A stretch of 64,000 nt of DNA from Edaphobacter modestus (lineage in GTDB: Bacteria > Acidobacteriota > Terriglobia > Terriglobales > Acidobacteriaceae), in NCBI RefSeq assembly GCF_004217555.1, contig NZ_SHKW01000001.1:2480001-2544000 (forward strand), given 5' to 3'. The notes under the pieces were generated by a model. That model was not told where the DNA came from. It was given only the letters and a program-made list of their open reading frames with translations, and did not search any database. Below, piece by piece: positions 9,824-18,849 of the stretch; the stretch's first letter is position 1, and each line of letters opens with the position of its first letter. The translations under genes and the position numbers were made by a program.

Positions 9824-11041
9824 ATGGATTTTCAATCTATATCGCTGCTCGGCCATCGCATTTCTTTCAATAAAGAATTACGTCGGACCGCGGGTCCGCG
9901 ATCTAGCCGTCTCGTAGTTCGAACAGCGTTTTCTCTTGTGCTGCTCGTCTTTAGTTTGCTGCCTCTAAGTGCGCAAGATAGCTCCCTCACCCGGGCTTCC
10001 GACTTGATGCGTTCGGGAAACTTTCACGATGCTGAACTGTTGTTGCGTCAGCTAGAAAAAACTCATCCTAACGACGCAATCATCCACGGAAATCTGGGCG
10101 TCGTTCTTGCTCAGCAGGGAAAACTTGAACAAGCGACGATTGAATATCGCAAATCTCTTGAGATTAGACCGAATCAGCCTGATGTTATTGCTAACCTCGG
10201 CATTGCCGAATTCAAGCAAGGTCATTTCTCAGTAGCCATCACGCTTCTGCAGCAAGTGGCGAGAGAAAAACCTGACGACCGTCGTAGCACGATATTGATC
10301 GGCATGAGCTACTTCGGGCTCAGACAGTACGAGAAGGCAAGCTTATTCCTCAAGAGAGCGGCTCAGAATGACCCGTCCAACCTAGAGCTACATAGCGTTC
10401 TAGCGCAAAGCTGCCTTTGGAGCCATCAGTATGATTGTGCGCTAGCGGAGTTCAAGAACATTCTTGCGGTAAATCCTGAGGCAGTTCAGGCACATATGCT
10501 TTTGGCACAGGCACTTGATGGAATGGGGAAGACCGAGGAAGCCACTAAAGAGCTTGAGGACACGGCTCGCGCTGCTCCCAGGGAGCCCCTTCTTCATTTC
10601 GAGCTAGGATTTCTTTACTACAAGCAAGGGGAATACGATAAGGCATCTTCAGAACTGCGATTAGAGATTGCGAATAATCCAGGGTATGCCCAATCCTATC
10701 TTTATCTGGGCGACATCGCATTGCGCACAAACGACGATAAATCGGCGGAGCAACTCCTTCAGAAAGCTCTCCAGTTGCAGCCGGAGAGCCGGCTTGCCCA
10801 TTTCGATTTAGGATGCATCTATGTGAATCAGGGCAAAAACCAAGAGGCTTTGACTTCCTTTCAACATGCAATCCGATTGGATCCATCTCAACCGGATGCG
10901 CACTATCGACTCGCGAGAGTCTATATGGCATTGGGACAAAAAGAGAAGGCCGCACAGGAACTCGCAAAGACAAAACAGTTACACCGAAAGACCGAAGACT
11001 CTTTGATCGAAAAGGTTTCTGGCGACAAGGCAATCCCCTAA
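9824..11041 (+). CDS. Exported TPR-repeat protein
   Basis: 405 residues. A hydrophobic segment (residues about 33-50) ending in LPLSAQ is a signal peptide or anchor with an unusually long N-terminal region, so the true start may lie a little downstream. About ten tetratricopeptide repeats follow almost to the end, recognisable by the NLGxxxxxxGxxxxAxxxY pattern. These are protein-protein interaction scaffolds. The gene is immediately followed by the ASPIC/UnbV propeller gene, suggesting that the two act together. GC content is visibly lower than in the preceding operon. Biochemical role unknown. Confidence 0.8.
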   Translation: MDFQSISLLGHRISFNKELRRTAGPRSSRLVVRTAFSLVLLVFSLLPLSAQDSSLTRASDLMRSGNFHDAELLLRQLEKTHPNDAIIHGNLGVVLAQQGKLEQATIEYRKSLEIRPNQPDVIANLGIAEFKQGHFSVAITLLQQVAREKPDDRRSTILIGMSYFGLRQYEKASLFLKRAAQNDPSNLELHSVLAQSCLWSHQYDCALAEFKNILAVNPEAVQAHMLLAQALDGMGKTEEATKELEDTARAAPREPLLHFELGFLYYKQGEYDKASSELRLEIANNPGYAQSYLYLGDIALRTNDDKSAEQLLQKALQLQPESRLAHFDLGCIYVNQGKNQEALTSFQHAIRLDPSQPDAHYRLARVYMALGQKEKAAQELAKTKQLHRKTEDSLIEKVSGDKAIP

Positions 11042-11081
11042 GTACTTGAAGTACCCTCAACCTAAGCGGTGCGGCAAAAGA

Positions 11082-12869
11082 ATGAGCGGAACCAAGAAGA
11101 CTGAAATCTCGCGACGAGATTTTCTATGGATGACTGCGGCGTCGACCATGAGCATGGCTCAGGGTGTATCGACTCGAAACGTTAAGCCCCTCCCTCGAGG
11201 AAAGCCGTCGGGTATTCCCTTTGATGCTCGCTTCACAGACATTGCGGCTCAGGCAGGTCTTACCTTTCCTGTGGTCTATGGCGGACTGAGCCATAAGAAT
11301 TACATTATTGAAACGGTCGGCTGCGGGGTCGCCTTTATGGACTTCGATAATGATGGCTGGCTAGACATCTTTGTCTTATGTGGCGCGCGTATGGATGAGT
11401 CAACTCCAGAGGCAAGCAATCGACTCTATAAAAACAATCATGACGGAACTTTCACGGATGTCACAGAAAAAGCGGGATTGATTCGGCAGGGCTGGGCCAG
11501 TGGGGTGACGGTTGCCGACTACAACAATGACGGCTTCGAAGATATCTTCATCACCTATTACGGTCAGAATGTTCTATATCGCAATAATGGTAACGGGACG
11601 TTCACTGACGTAACGAAAGAAGCGGGTCTGATCTATGAGGGCACCACACGCTGGGGATCGGGATGTACTTTCGTTGACTATGACCGCGACGGACATCTCG
11701 ACCTGTTTGTCGCCAACTATGTAGATCTACATCTGGACAAGTTACCGAAACCCGGGGCAAATCCCTACTGCAACTTCAAAGGGGTACCCGTAAACTGCGG
11801 CCCAAGAGGTCTGCCGATGCCGCGGAATTATCTCTACCGCAATCAAGGTAATGGCACGTTTCGCGACGTTTCGCAGGAAGCCGGTATTGCAAAGTTGGAA
11901 CGCACATATTCGATGACCAGCGTAGCAGTTGACCTCAACAACGACGATTGGACAGATATCTATGTAGCCTCAGACTCAACACCGAGCCAACTACTCATCA
12001 ACAAACACAATTCAGCACTCAGTGAAGAAGGTGCTGAGCGAGGGGTAGCCTTCAGCGCAGATGGCGCCGAACAGGCCGGCATGGGGGTGGCTCTTGGTGA
12101 CTACAACCTGGACGGAAATCTCGACATCTTCAAGACTCATTTCTCTGACGACACAAACGTTCTCTATCAAAATGATGGCAAAGGCAACTTCACGGATGTG
12201 ACGCTGGCAAGCGGCTTCGGGGTTGAGACTCGTTATATATGCTGGGGAACCGGCTTTGCCGATTTCGACAACAATGGCTGGCCAGATCTTGCAGTAGTAA
12301 CCGGTTCGGTCTACCCAGAGGTCGAAAAGGCATTCCCAAACTATCCACTAAAGACGCCACGATTCATTTTTAGAAACCTTGGTAACGGAAAGTTTGAAGA
12401 GCTTATTGAGGAAGCGGGTCCGGGTATTGCCGAGGTGCACTGCAGCCGAGGATGCGCTTTTGGGGACTTCGATAACGATGGCGACGTAGATATGGTCGTC
12501 GTCAATCTGAATGAGCCACCCTCTCTTCTCAGAAATGACGTGAAGAACAATCTGAAGTGGCTCAAAGTACTTCTTGTAGGAACCAAGTCGAACCGAAGCG
12601 CGATTGGGTCACGGGTGATTGCCAGATATGGCGGCAAACAGCAGGCGCAGGCCGTTATGGGACAAACCAGCTTTTACTCAGTGAATGATCGAAGGCTTCA
12701 CTTTGGGTTAGGACAAAGCACTCGCGTCGATCTTGAGATCCACTGGACGAATGGGTTGATTGAGCGCTTCTCCAACGTAGAGAGCAACCAACTGATCACG
12801 ATCAAAGAAGGTCAAGGAATAACGAAGTCCGCATTACCTCGCGTCAACCGAAGCACCCCGAACGCCTAA
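11082..12869 (+). CDS. CRTAC1-family protein: FG-GAP propeller with ASPIC/UnbV domain, Tat-exported
   Basis: 595 residues from the ATG at 11082; an upstream in-frame TTG at 11046 would add 12 residues. The chosen start places a twin-arginine signal (SRRDFLWM) at the N-terminus. The body carries about seven FG-GAP/VCBS-type blades with calcium-binding loops such as DFDNDGWLD, DYNNDGFED and DYDRDGHLD, then a C-terminal ASPIC/UnbV domain (RRLHFGLG, IHWTNG). It is likely a folded calcium-binding periplasmic or surface propeller. It follows the TPR gene by 40 bp and ends in a strong terminator. No enzymatic activity is assigned to the family with certainty. Confidence 0.88.
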   Translation: MSGTKKTEISRRDFLWMTAASTMSMAQGVSTRNVKPLPRGKPSGIPFDARFTDIAAQAGLTFPVVYGGLSHKNYIIETVGCGVAFMDFDNDGWLDIFVLCGARMDESTPEASNRLYKNNHDGTFTDVTEKAGLIRQGWASGVTVADYNNDGFEDIFITYYGQNVLYRNNGNGTFTDVTKEAGLIYEGTTRWGSGCTFVDYDRDGHLDLFVANYVDLHLDKLPKPGANPYCNFKGVPVNCGPRGLPMPRNYLYRNQGNGTFRDVSQEAGIAKLERTYSMTSVAVDLNNDDWTDIYVASDSTPSQLLINKHNSALSEEGAERGVAFSADGAEQAGMGVALGDYNLDGNLDIFKTHFSDDTNVLYQNDGKGNFTDVTLASGFGVETRYICWGTGFADFDNNGWPDLAVVTGSVYPEVEKAFPNYPLKTPRFIFRNLGNGKFEELIEEAGPGIAEVHCSRGCAFGDFDNDGDVDMVVVNLNEPPSLLRNDVKNNLKWLKVLLVGTKSNRSAIGSRVIARYGGKQQAQAVMGQTSFYSVNDRRLHFGLGQSTRVDLEIHWTNGLIERFSNVESNQLITIKEGQGITKSALPRVNRSTPNA

Positions 12870-12872
12870 GAG

Positions 12873-12914
12873 AAACGCAAAGGGCATCCGGTCAACGGGA
12901 TGCCCTTTGCGTTT
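12873..12914. terminator. Perfect 17-bp hairpin between convergent genes
   Basis: Two exactly complementary 17-base arms (starting AAACGCAAAGGG) surround an 8-base loop, with A- and T-rich flanks on either side. It lies 3 bp after the propeller stop and 9 bp before the end of the opposing receptor gene, so it can serve both transcripts as a bidirectional rho-independent terminator. Confidence 0.9.
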
Positions 12915-12922
12915 GAGGAAGT

Positions 12923-15900
12923 TTAGAAGGAGAACTTTCCTCCAAGCTGCAGGGTGCGTGGGTCACGGGCTGAGGTGACCTGTCCGAAGTTTGCGTCGTT
13001 GGTGTTTGCGTTAATGTTGTTGAACTGCGTGTGGTTAAAGGTGTTGAAACTCTCCAGTCGCAATTGGAGATTCAAGTTTTCCTTGAACGTGAAGTTTTTG
13101 AAGACGGCAAGGTTGAAGTTTAAGAGGCCGGGAAGCCGTACGACGTCTTTACCAGCGTTGCCAAAGCCGGTACCACCGTTCCACGGAGCCACGGGGTTGG
13201 CGAAAGCGCTCTTATCGAACCATGCTAAACGGGTCTTGGGATAGGTGACTTTCGAGACAAGGTTGGGACGGTTCGTTGTTCCTCCGCCTAGGCCGAGAAC
13301 ATCGACGCCGTTGTATGTTATCGGCTGCGGAGCTCCGGTCTGTGCGACGGTGATACCCGAGAACTCCCATCCTCCAAGAACAGACCTCTGGAAAGCATTT
13401 CCGGTGTTGCGGAAGAAGGGGAGCTGGTAGATGTAGTTCGCTGTAAAGATGTGCCTGCGGTCGAAGGTGCCTGCGCCGCGGTCGTAGCCGAGGTTGAAGG
13501 GATTGGACACCATGCCGAGGTCGTTGGCGACCACGTCGACCTCGTGAGAGTAGGTGTAGGCGAGCTGGAACGTCAGTCCGTGTCGATTCTCCATGCGCAT
13601 ACCGGCCTGCAGCGAGTGGTAGCTGAAGTTCGACTGGTTCTCCTGCTGCGTAACGGAGCTATAGCCAGGGAAGATGCGATAGAGGTTAGCGTTGAGCGAG
13701 CCGTTAGCGACTCCGCGGCGGCGACCATAGGGATCGCTCGGGTTCGTCGTGTCCGTCAGCGGAAGAGTGTTGATGCCACGGTTGTTGCTTTGGCTCCAGC
13801 CGAGAGAGCCGACGTATTGAACAACAGCGATGGTGGAAGTTGCAACCTGCCTCTGAACGCCGAGGGAGAACTGTGCGGTTCCGGGCGGGCTGTATTGATA
13901 CTGCAGTGTGGTCATCGCGGATGGGAAGCGTTGCGAAGTGGTTGCGCCTGTCAGGGCACTTTGGTTCGGATTGGAGAAGTAGACGTTGGTTGCCGAGGGC
14001 TGGAACGCGAACGGCGGATTCAGTGCGGCGTTATAAACGTCGTTACCCTGGACGCGCTCGTAGAAGAGTCCGAAGCCGCCGCGGATGACGGTGTTGCTTA
14101 TGCCAGGCGGGCTATAGGCAAAGCCGACACGGGGTTGGAAGGTATAGAAGCGATCCTGCACATTGCCTCGGGGAAAGCCATTGACGCCAGCCTCGCGGAT
14201 GCCGTTCAGGTAGAAGGGGCGGCCACCGAAGGTGGTCAGAGAAGCGGGGTTTATTGTGCCATCGGGGTTCAGAGGATTGGGGAGACTACGGTCATAGAGA
14301 TCAGGTACGAAGTTCGCGAACTGGTTGAAGCGTTCGAAGGCATGTGGCAAGCCATCGTACCTCAATCCCAGATTGAGGGTAAGGCCGGGAGCGACGCGCC
14401 AGTTGTCATTGACGTAGAAACTGTAGTTGTTGTTAACCCAGTGCTTACCGGCGAGGTACTCGAGTTGAGTGAAGCTGGCGGCGGTTCCGAGGATGAAGTT
14501 GATGTAGGAGTCCTGAGAGAACGAGCTGTTGTTGAAGATAGCCGTCCCCTGAGTATTGGCCTGAAGCTGTTGGTTTTTGACGGCGTGCAGCCAGGAGAAC
14601 CCAAATTTTAACTGATGCTTGCCTTTATTCCAGCTCAGATCGTCGCGCGTCTGGTAGCCCATGTAAGAGTTCTTCCACGGGAAGTAGCTGGAGCTCCAAG
14701 TGACGCTGTATGGGCCGCCGAGCTGGATCTCCGGCATACGGCTATCGAAGTTATTTTCGGGGGGGAAGAAGCTTGTGGCATTCCAGCCGGAAGGCTGCTG
14801 GTAGTTTCCTATCGGGTCGAGGTTGATGGTGTTGCCGCTGAAGAAGAAGCCGGTCTCGTTGAGTAGGCTCGGCGAGAGCGACTGCGTCAGCTTGACCGTA
14901 GAGGACCATGACGGATTTTTCATTGCCGTACCGACGGTCGGGAACGAGCTGTTACCCCAGAGTGGAGGATAGTAGTTCTGATCCACGGCATCATGCAGAT
15001 AGTGGCCCATCAACTGGAGCTTGGTGCTGATAGCGTGGTCGATGCGGACAACGTCTTCGCGCACGTTGGTGGGCTGGGGAATGGAGGAGATGTACTGGCT
15101 CGTACCGAAGTTAGGCCTCGGGAACGTGCCATTGTTCAGCTCGCGGACGGCGTTCTGGTCCATGAGCTCCCTGGGGATGATGTTGTTGGGGAACGGCTGG
15201 CCCGGCGTGAGGCCGCGCGCGGAGTAGATAGCGAGTCTCGCTGGGTCTGTCGTAACGGGAACAATCGGTATAGTGCCGTTCGAAGGAGGAGTATAGGCGA
15301 GGTCCTGGTTGGGCGAGGCGAAGTTGTTGGCGGCGATGGTATTGACGGTCGCAGGATTGCTACCCTGAACGAGCTTGCGCCATTCCTCGTTGACGAAGAA
15401 GAAGGTTCGGTTACGCGCGTTGTTGTAGATGTGGGGGATGAAGAGCGGCCCGCCGATATTGCCGCCAAAGTTGTTGAGGCGGAACTTGGGACGGGAAAGT
15501 CCCGCAAGATTGGTGAAATAGTTGTTTGCGGCGAACGCCTCGTTCCGGTTGAACTCCCAGAGGCTGCCGTGGAATTTGTTGGTTCCGGATTTTAAAACCA
15601 TAAGGATGGTGCCGCCGGAGCCGATGCCGTAGTCAGGGCCATAGTTGCTGTCCAGGGTCTGGAACTGGGCAAGGGCATCGACCGAGGGAAGCGAGCTGAA
15701 GCAACCGCCACAACCGCGATCATTGAGCTCGCCGCCATTAAGAAGGTAAACGTTGTGGCTAGTGCGCGTTCCGTTAAAGCTGATGCCGTTAGCGGAGGTG
15801 AGAGCGTTAACACCGCCAAAGGCAGGAAGATTGTTGGAGACGCCCATCCCAAGCGCAGCAAGGGAAACGACGTTGCGGCCGTTCGTCGCCAACTGCGTAA

Positions 15901-16324
15901 CCTGTGCGCCGCTGATGAGATTGCTCACTTCGCTGGTTTCCGATTGCAACTGTAGCGCATCAGCCTCAACAGTTATGGTCTGCGACTCGCTTCCTACAGT
16001 CAGTTGGAAGTCCTGCTTGATCGTCTGTGCTGTATTTACAATGATGTCGGTCTTGGTGAATTTCTGAAATCCCTTTGCGGCAGCTTCGAGCGTGAAACGG
16101 CCTACGCCGACATTGGCAAAGAGATAAATACCCGAGCTGTTCGTTACCGCTTTTCTCGCCTGACCCGTTGCAGGGTTTGTAAGTGTAATTTCTGCGTTTG
16201 CAACTAATGCTTCGGAGGCGTCGACCACGGTGCCGGTTATGGTTGCGTTCTCCTGCCCCCATATGTTCGGAGCGGACAGGACCAGACCCAAAACTGCTAT
16301 GAAAATGCATGAAGATCTACGCAT
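12923..16324 (-). CDS. TonB-dependent receptor, Oar-like, with carboxypeptidase regulatory-like domain
   Basis: 1133 residues when started at the ATG at 16324, preceded by GGAGG at 7 bp spacing; the frame stays open 13 codons further up but without a site. Order: signal peptide, a carboxypeptidase-regulatory-like beta sandwich (ITGTVVDASEALVANAEI), plug domain, then a very long barrel ending in GGKFSF. These are outer-membrane importers energised by TonB. It is divergent from a GH51 arabinofuranosidase gene with LacI-type operators between, so an arabinose-containing oligosaccharide is the likely ligand (inference). Confidence 0.92.
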   Translation of the reverse strand: MRRSSCIFIAVLGLVLSAPNIWGQENATITGTVVDASEALVANAEITLTNPATGQARKAVTNSSGIYLFANVGVGRFTLEAAAKGFQKFTKTDIIVNTAQTIKQDFQLTVGSESQTITVEADALQLQSETSEVSNLISGAQVTQLATNGRNVVSLAALGMGVSNNLPAFGGVNALTSANGISFNGTRTSHNVYLLNGGELNDRGCGGCFSSLPSVDALAQFQTLDSNYGPDYGIGSGGTILMVLKSGTNKFHGSLWEFNRNEAFAANNYFTNLAGLSRPKFRLNNFGGNIGGPLFIPHIYNNARNRTFFFVNEEWRKLVQGSNPATVNTIAANNFASPNQDLAYTPPSNGTIPIVPVTTDPARLAIYSARGLTPGQPFPNNIIPRELMDQNAVRELNNGTFPRPNFGTSQYISSIPQPTNVREDVVRIDHAISTKLQLMGHYLHDAVDQNYYPPLWGNSSFPTVGTAMKNPSWSSTVKLTQSLSPSLLNETGFFFSGNTINLDPIGNYQQPSGWNATSFFPPENNFDSRMPEIQLGGPYSVTWSSSYFPWKNSYMGYQTRDDLSWNKGKHQLKFGFSWLHAVKNQQLQANTQGTAIFNNSSFSQDSYINFILGTAASFTQLEYLAGKHWVNNNYSFYVNDNWRVAPGLTLNLGLRYDGLPHAFERFNQFANFVPDLYDRSLPNPLNPDGTINPASLTTFGGRPFYLNGIREAGVNGFPRGNVQDRFYTFQPRVGFAYSPPGISNTVIRGGFGLFYERVQGNDVYNAALNPPFAFQPSATNVYFSNPNQSALTGATTSQRFPSAMTTLQYQYSPPGTAQFSLGVQRQVATSTIAVVQYVGSLGWSQSNNRGINTLPLTDTTNPSDPYGRRRGVANGSLNANLYRIFPGYSSVTQQENQSNFSYHSLQAGMRMENRHGLTFQLAYTYSHEVDVVANDLGMVSNPFNLGYDRGAGTFDRRHIFTANYIYQLPFFRNTGNAFQRSVLGGWEFSGITVAQTGAPQPITYNGVDVLGLGGGTTNRPNLVSKVTYPKTRLAWFDKSAFANPVAPWNGGTGFGNAGKDVVRLPGLLNFNLAVFKNFTFKENLNLQLRLESFNTFNHTQFNNINANTNDANFGQVTSARDPRTLQLGGKFSF

Positions 16325-16398
16325 GATGGAACCTCCGGAATAACAGCAGTCTTTGTCAGCCAATGCTTTTTAGCTTTATCTGAAACAGAAGTCGAAAT

Positions 16399-16413
16399 GT
16401 GAAAACGTTTACT
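16399..16413. promoter_or_regulatory. LacI-type operator candidate (receptor side)
   Basis: An imperfect palindrome centred on AAAACGTTT with the LacI/CcpA-like central CG, 75 bp upstream of the receptor start. A near-identical site lies 365 bp away in front of the GH51 gene. The adjacent LacI-family gene makes binding by its product a reasonable inference. Confidence 0.5.
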
Positions 16414-16763
16414 TAAAACGAACCGAAAGTAGAGAAAACGCTGCATGGAGACGACTGATTTCGTTCATCGTCTTTTTAGAAACGAATATCTATACAACGC
16501 TGATGTACAGTCCTTTTGAACCGCTGCAGGCTACTCAAAACGAGCGGATATTGTCAAGGTATTTGTTTCCGCAAATATTCGCTTGTTTTCGCTTGTTTTC
16601 GGAATTCAGCCAAGGGACGGATGCTCACCAAATCATTCGACTTGACCTGCGATGCCTGAGCGAGAATGGAATCGGTTCGATTTGAATCTGATGGAGATTT
16701 CAAATTCCACCGCAAACAAGTTGACGTCGCCAAAAGAAACGAGCTACCGTTACGACACGTTTT

Positions 16764-16778
16764 GAAAAAACGTTTACT
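16764..16778. promoter_or_regulatory. LacI-type operator candidate (GH51 side)
   Basis: This second copy shares the string AAAACGTTTACT with the site at 16399 and lies about 50 bp upstream of the GH51 start, where it could overlap a promoter. Apart from these two sites the 16325-16826 interval contains no convincing gene; it is AT-rich and has several other CGTTTT/AAAACG half sites. Confidence 0.5.
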
Positions 16779-16826
16779 GTTCCCTGTTTACTTCAGAATA
16801 GGCATCAATAATGGAGGACTGCCGCG

Positions 16827-18776
16827 TTGAGATTGCGCTCATCTGTTACATCAAAAGTGTCCGTTCAGAACCACCGCCTTCAGTGCGTTGCTGTGTTGAT
16901 GCTATCTCTCACCGGATTGAGTCGCGCTCAGCCTAATTCCGCTGCTTCCATCTCGGTCCAACTCGACTCGCCCCTACATAAGGTAAGTCCAATGCTGTAT
17001 GGGCTTATGACAGAAGAGATTAACTTTTCTTACGATGGCGGCCTGTATGCGGAGAAGATCCGCAATCGCACATTCAGTGGTCGATGGCATTCGCAACCCG
17101 CTCATTGGTTTCTTTTCGAGCAAGGAAACAGTAGCGGCACAATGGAAATCGATGACACAACCGGACCAAGCGAAGCTCTGCCAAGTAGCCTGTTGATCAA
17201 TGCAGTCAAGGCCGATTCCGCGAACTCCATCGGTGTCTATAACGAAGGTTACTGGGGAATGGCGGTACACCCTGATACAACGTACCGCGCCTCGTTTTAC
17301 GCGAAGACCGATCAGAGCAATATGGGAACGGTCTCTGTCGAGCTTGTCAGCAATGACACAGGAAAGGTCTTAGCCTCGACCAAAAGCTCCGCAATCTCTG
17401 CTGATTGGAAAAAGTACGATGTGACACTCCAAACAGGAAAGATCAAACCAGGCGCACAAAATCATCTGCGTCTTACGGTCGCTCATTCCGGAAAGGTATG
17501 GCTGAGCCTTGTATCTCTCTTTCCGCCGACCTATAAAAACCGGGAAAACGGTAACCGGCTCGACCTCATGGAGAAGATGCATGCCATGAATCCGACATTT
17601 CTTCGCCTTCCCGGAGGTAATTATCTGGAAGGCGACGAAATCCAGGATCGCTTCGATTGGAAGACAACGATCGGGCCTCTCGTAGACCGCCCCACTCACC
17701 CAAGTCCATGGCGCTATCAGTCGTCCGACGGAATGGGACTCTTGGAATTTCTAGAGTGGACAGAGGACCTTAACATCGAACCGGTCTTGGCCGTTTATGC
17801 GGGATATTCGCTGAAAGGCGCTCACATTAATGCCGGACCATTCCTGAATCCGTTTGTCCAGGATGCGCTCGACGAGATTGAGTTCGCGACCGGCGGCCCG
17901 GACACAAAGTGGGGAGCAAAACGTGCGGAACTTGGCCACCCCAAGCCCTTCCCTTTGCACTACGTCGAAATCGGCAACGAAGACTGGTTCGACCGGTCGG
18001 GGAGTTACGAAGCGAGGTTTGCGCAGTTCGACAAGGCGATCAAAGCGAAGTATCCAGGTTTAAAAACAATCGCAACAATGCCACTGAAGAAGACCAAGCC
18101 GGACATGCAGGATGATCACTATTATCTGCGGGCTGTCGAGAGCTACAAGCATGCATCCCAGTATGATTCTGCCGATCGAAATGGGCCGAAGATCTTCATA
18201 GGTGAGTGGGCCACACGCGAGGGATCTCCTACCCCAAATCTCAATGCAGCCTTGGGCGATGCCGCTCTGATGACCGGTTTTGAACGAAACAGCGACCTGA
18301 TTCTGATGACCTCCTATGCGCCCCTGTTTGTAAACGTCAACCCCGGCGGCATGCAGTGGGAGAGTGACCTGATCGGCTATGACGCGATGTCCAGCTACGG
18401 CTCGCCTTCCTATTATGCCCAGGTTCTATTCGCGAAATACCTGGGTGATACAGTACCTACTTCCACTGCAACTAATCTGCCCGAGCGTTTCTTCTACTCG
18501 GTAACCAATGCCTCGACCAAAGGAAAGATCTATTTGAAATTAGTGAATGGAAGTTCGATGCCACAAGCTATCAACGTCCGTATAGACGGGGGGAAAGCCC
18601 TCAAATCTGAGGGAGTAGTTGAAACCCTGGGCGGAACCAATCCTACTGAAACCAATACCGTCACGGAACCCGAACGCATTATTCCCGTAAAAGCCGCTCT
18701 ACAAAATATAAAAAGCACTTTTGAACATACAGTTCCGGCTTATTCGATTCAGATCCTCGAACTGTCCACAAATTAA
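16827..18776 (+). CDS. Alpha-L-arabinofuranosidase, GH51, exported
   Basis: 649 residues. The TTG start is chosen because GGAGG stands 9 bp upstream. A signal peptide ends near GLSRAQ. A carbohydrate-binding-like beta sandwich (about residues 90-235) is inserted before the catalytic TIM barrel, as in bacterial GH51 enzymes with a CBM4/9-like module. The acid/base is about E385 in EIGNEDW and the nucleophile about E460 in IGEWA. It cleaves terminal alpha-L-arabinofuranosyl groups from arabinan or arabinoxylan. Divergent to the receptor and next to a convergent LacI gene, it forms a small arabinoside utilisation locus. Confidence 0.9.
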   Translation: MRLRSSVTSKVSVQNHRLQCVAVLMLSLTGLSRAQPNSAASISVQLDSPLHKVSPMLYGLMTEEINFSYDGGLYAEKIRNRTFSGRWHSQPAHWFLFEQGNSSGTMEIDDTTGPSEALPSSLLINAVKADSANSIGVYNEGYWGMAVHPDTTYRASFYAKTDQSNMGTVSVELVSNDTGKVLASTKSSAISADWKKYDVTLQTGKIKPGAQNHLRLTVAHSGKVWLSLVSLFPPTYKNRENGNRLDLMEKMHAMNPTFLRLPGGNYLEGDEIQDRFDWKTTIGPLVDRPTHPSPWRYQSSDGMGLLEFLEWTEDLNIEPVLAVYAGYSLKGAHINAGPFLNPFVQDALDEIEFATGGPDTKWGAKRAELGHPKPFPLHYVEIGNEDWFDRSGSYEARFAQFDKAIKAKYPGLKTIATMPLKKTKPDMQDDHYYLRAVESYKHASQYDSADRNGPKIFIGEWATREGSPTPNLNAALGDAALMTGFERNSDLILMTSYAPLFVNVNPGGMQWESDLIGYDAMSSYGSPSYYAQVLFAKYLGDTVPTSTATNLPERFFYSVTNASTKGKIYLKLVNGSSMPQAINVRIDGGKALKSEGVVETLGGTNPTETNTVTEPERIIPVKAALQNIKSTFEHTVPAYSIQILELSTN

Positions 18777-18849
18777 GACGGCGCTCATAGCACTAGCAAG
18801 TGACATAGGATCGCTTGCTGAAGTGGTAAATTCGTTGTAGACGCAGCAC

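Noticed and set aside
13451-14611. 386-residue + strand frame
   Set aside because: Antisense to the receptor at 12923-16324; no start site or family features.
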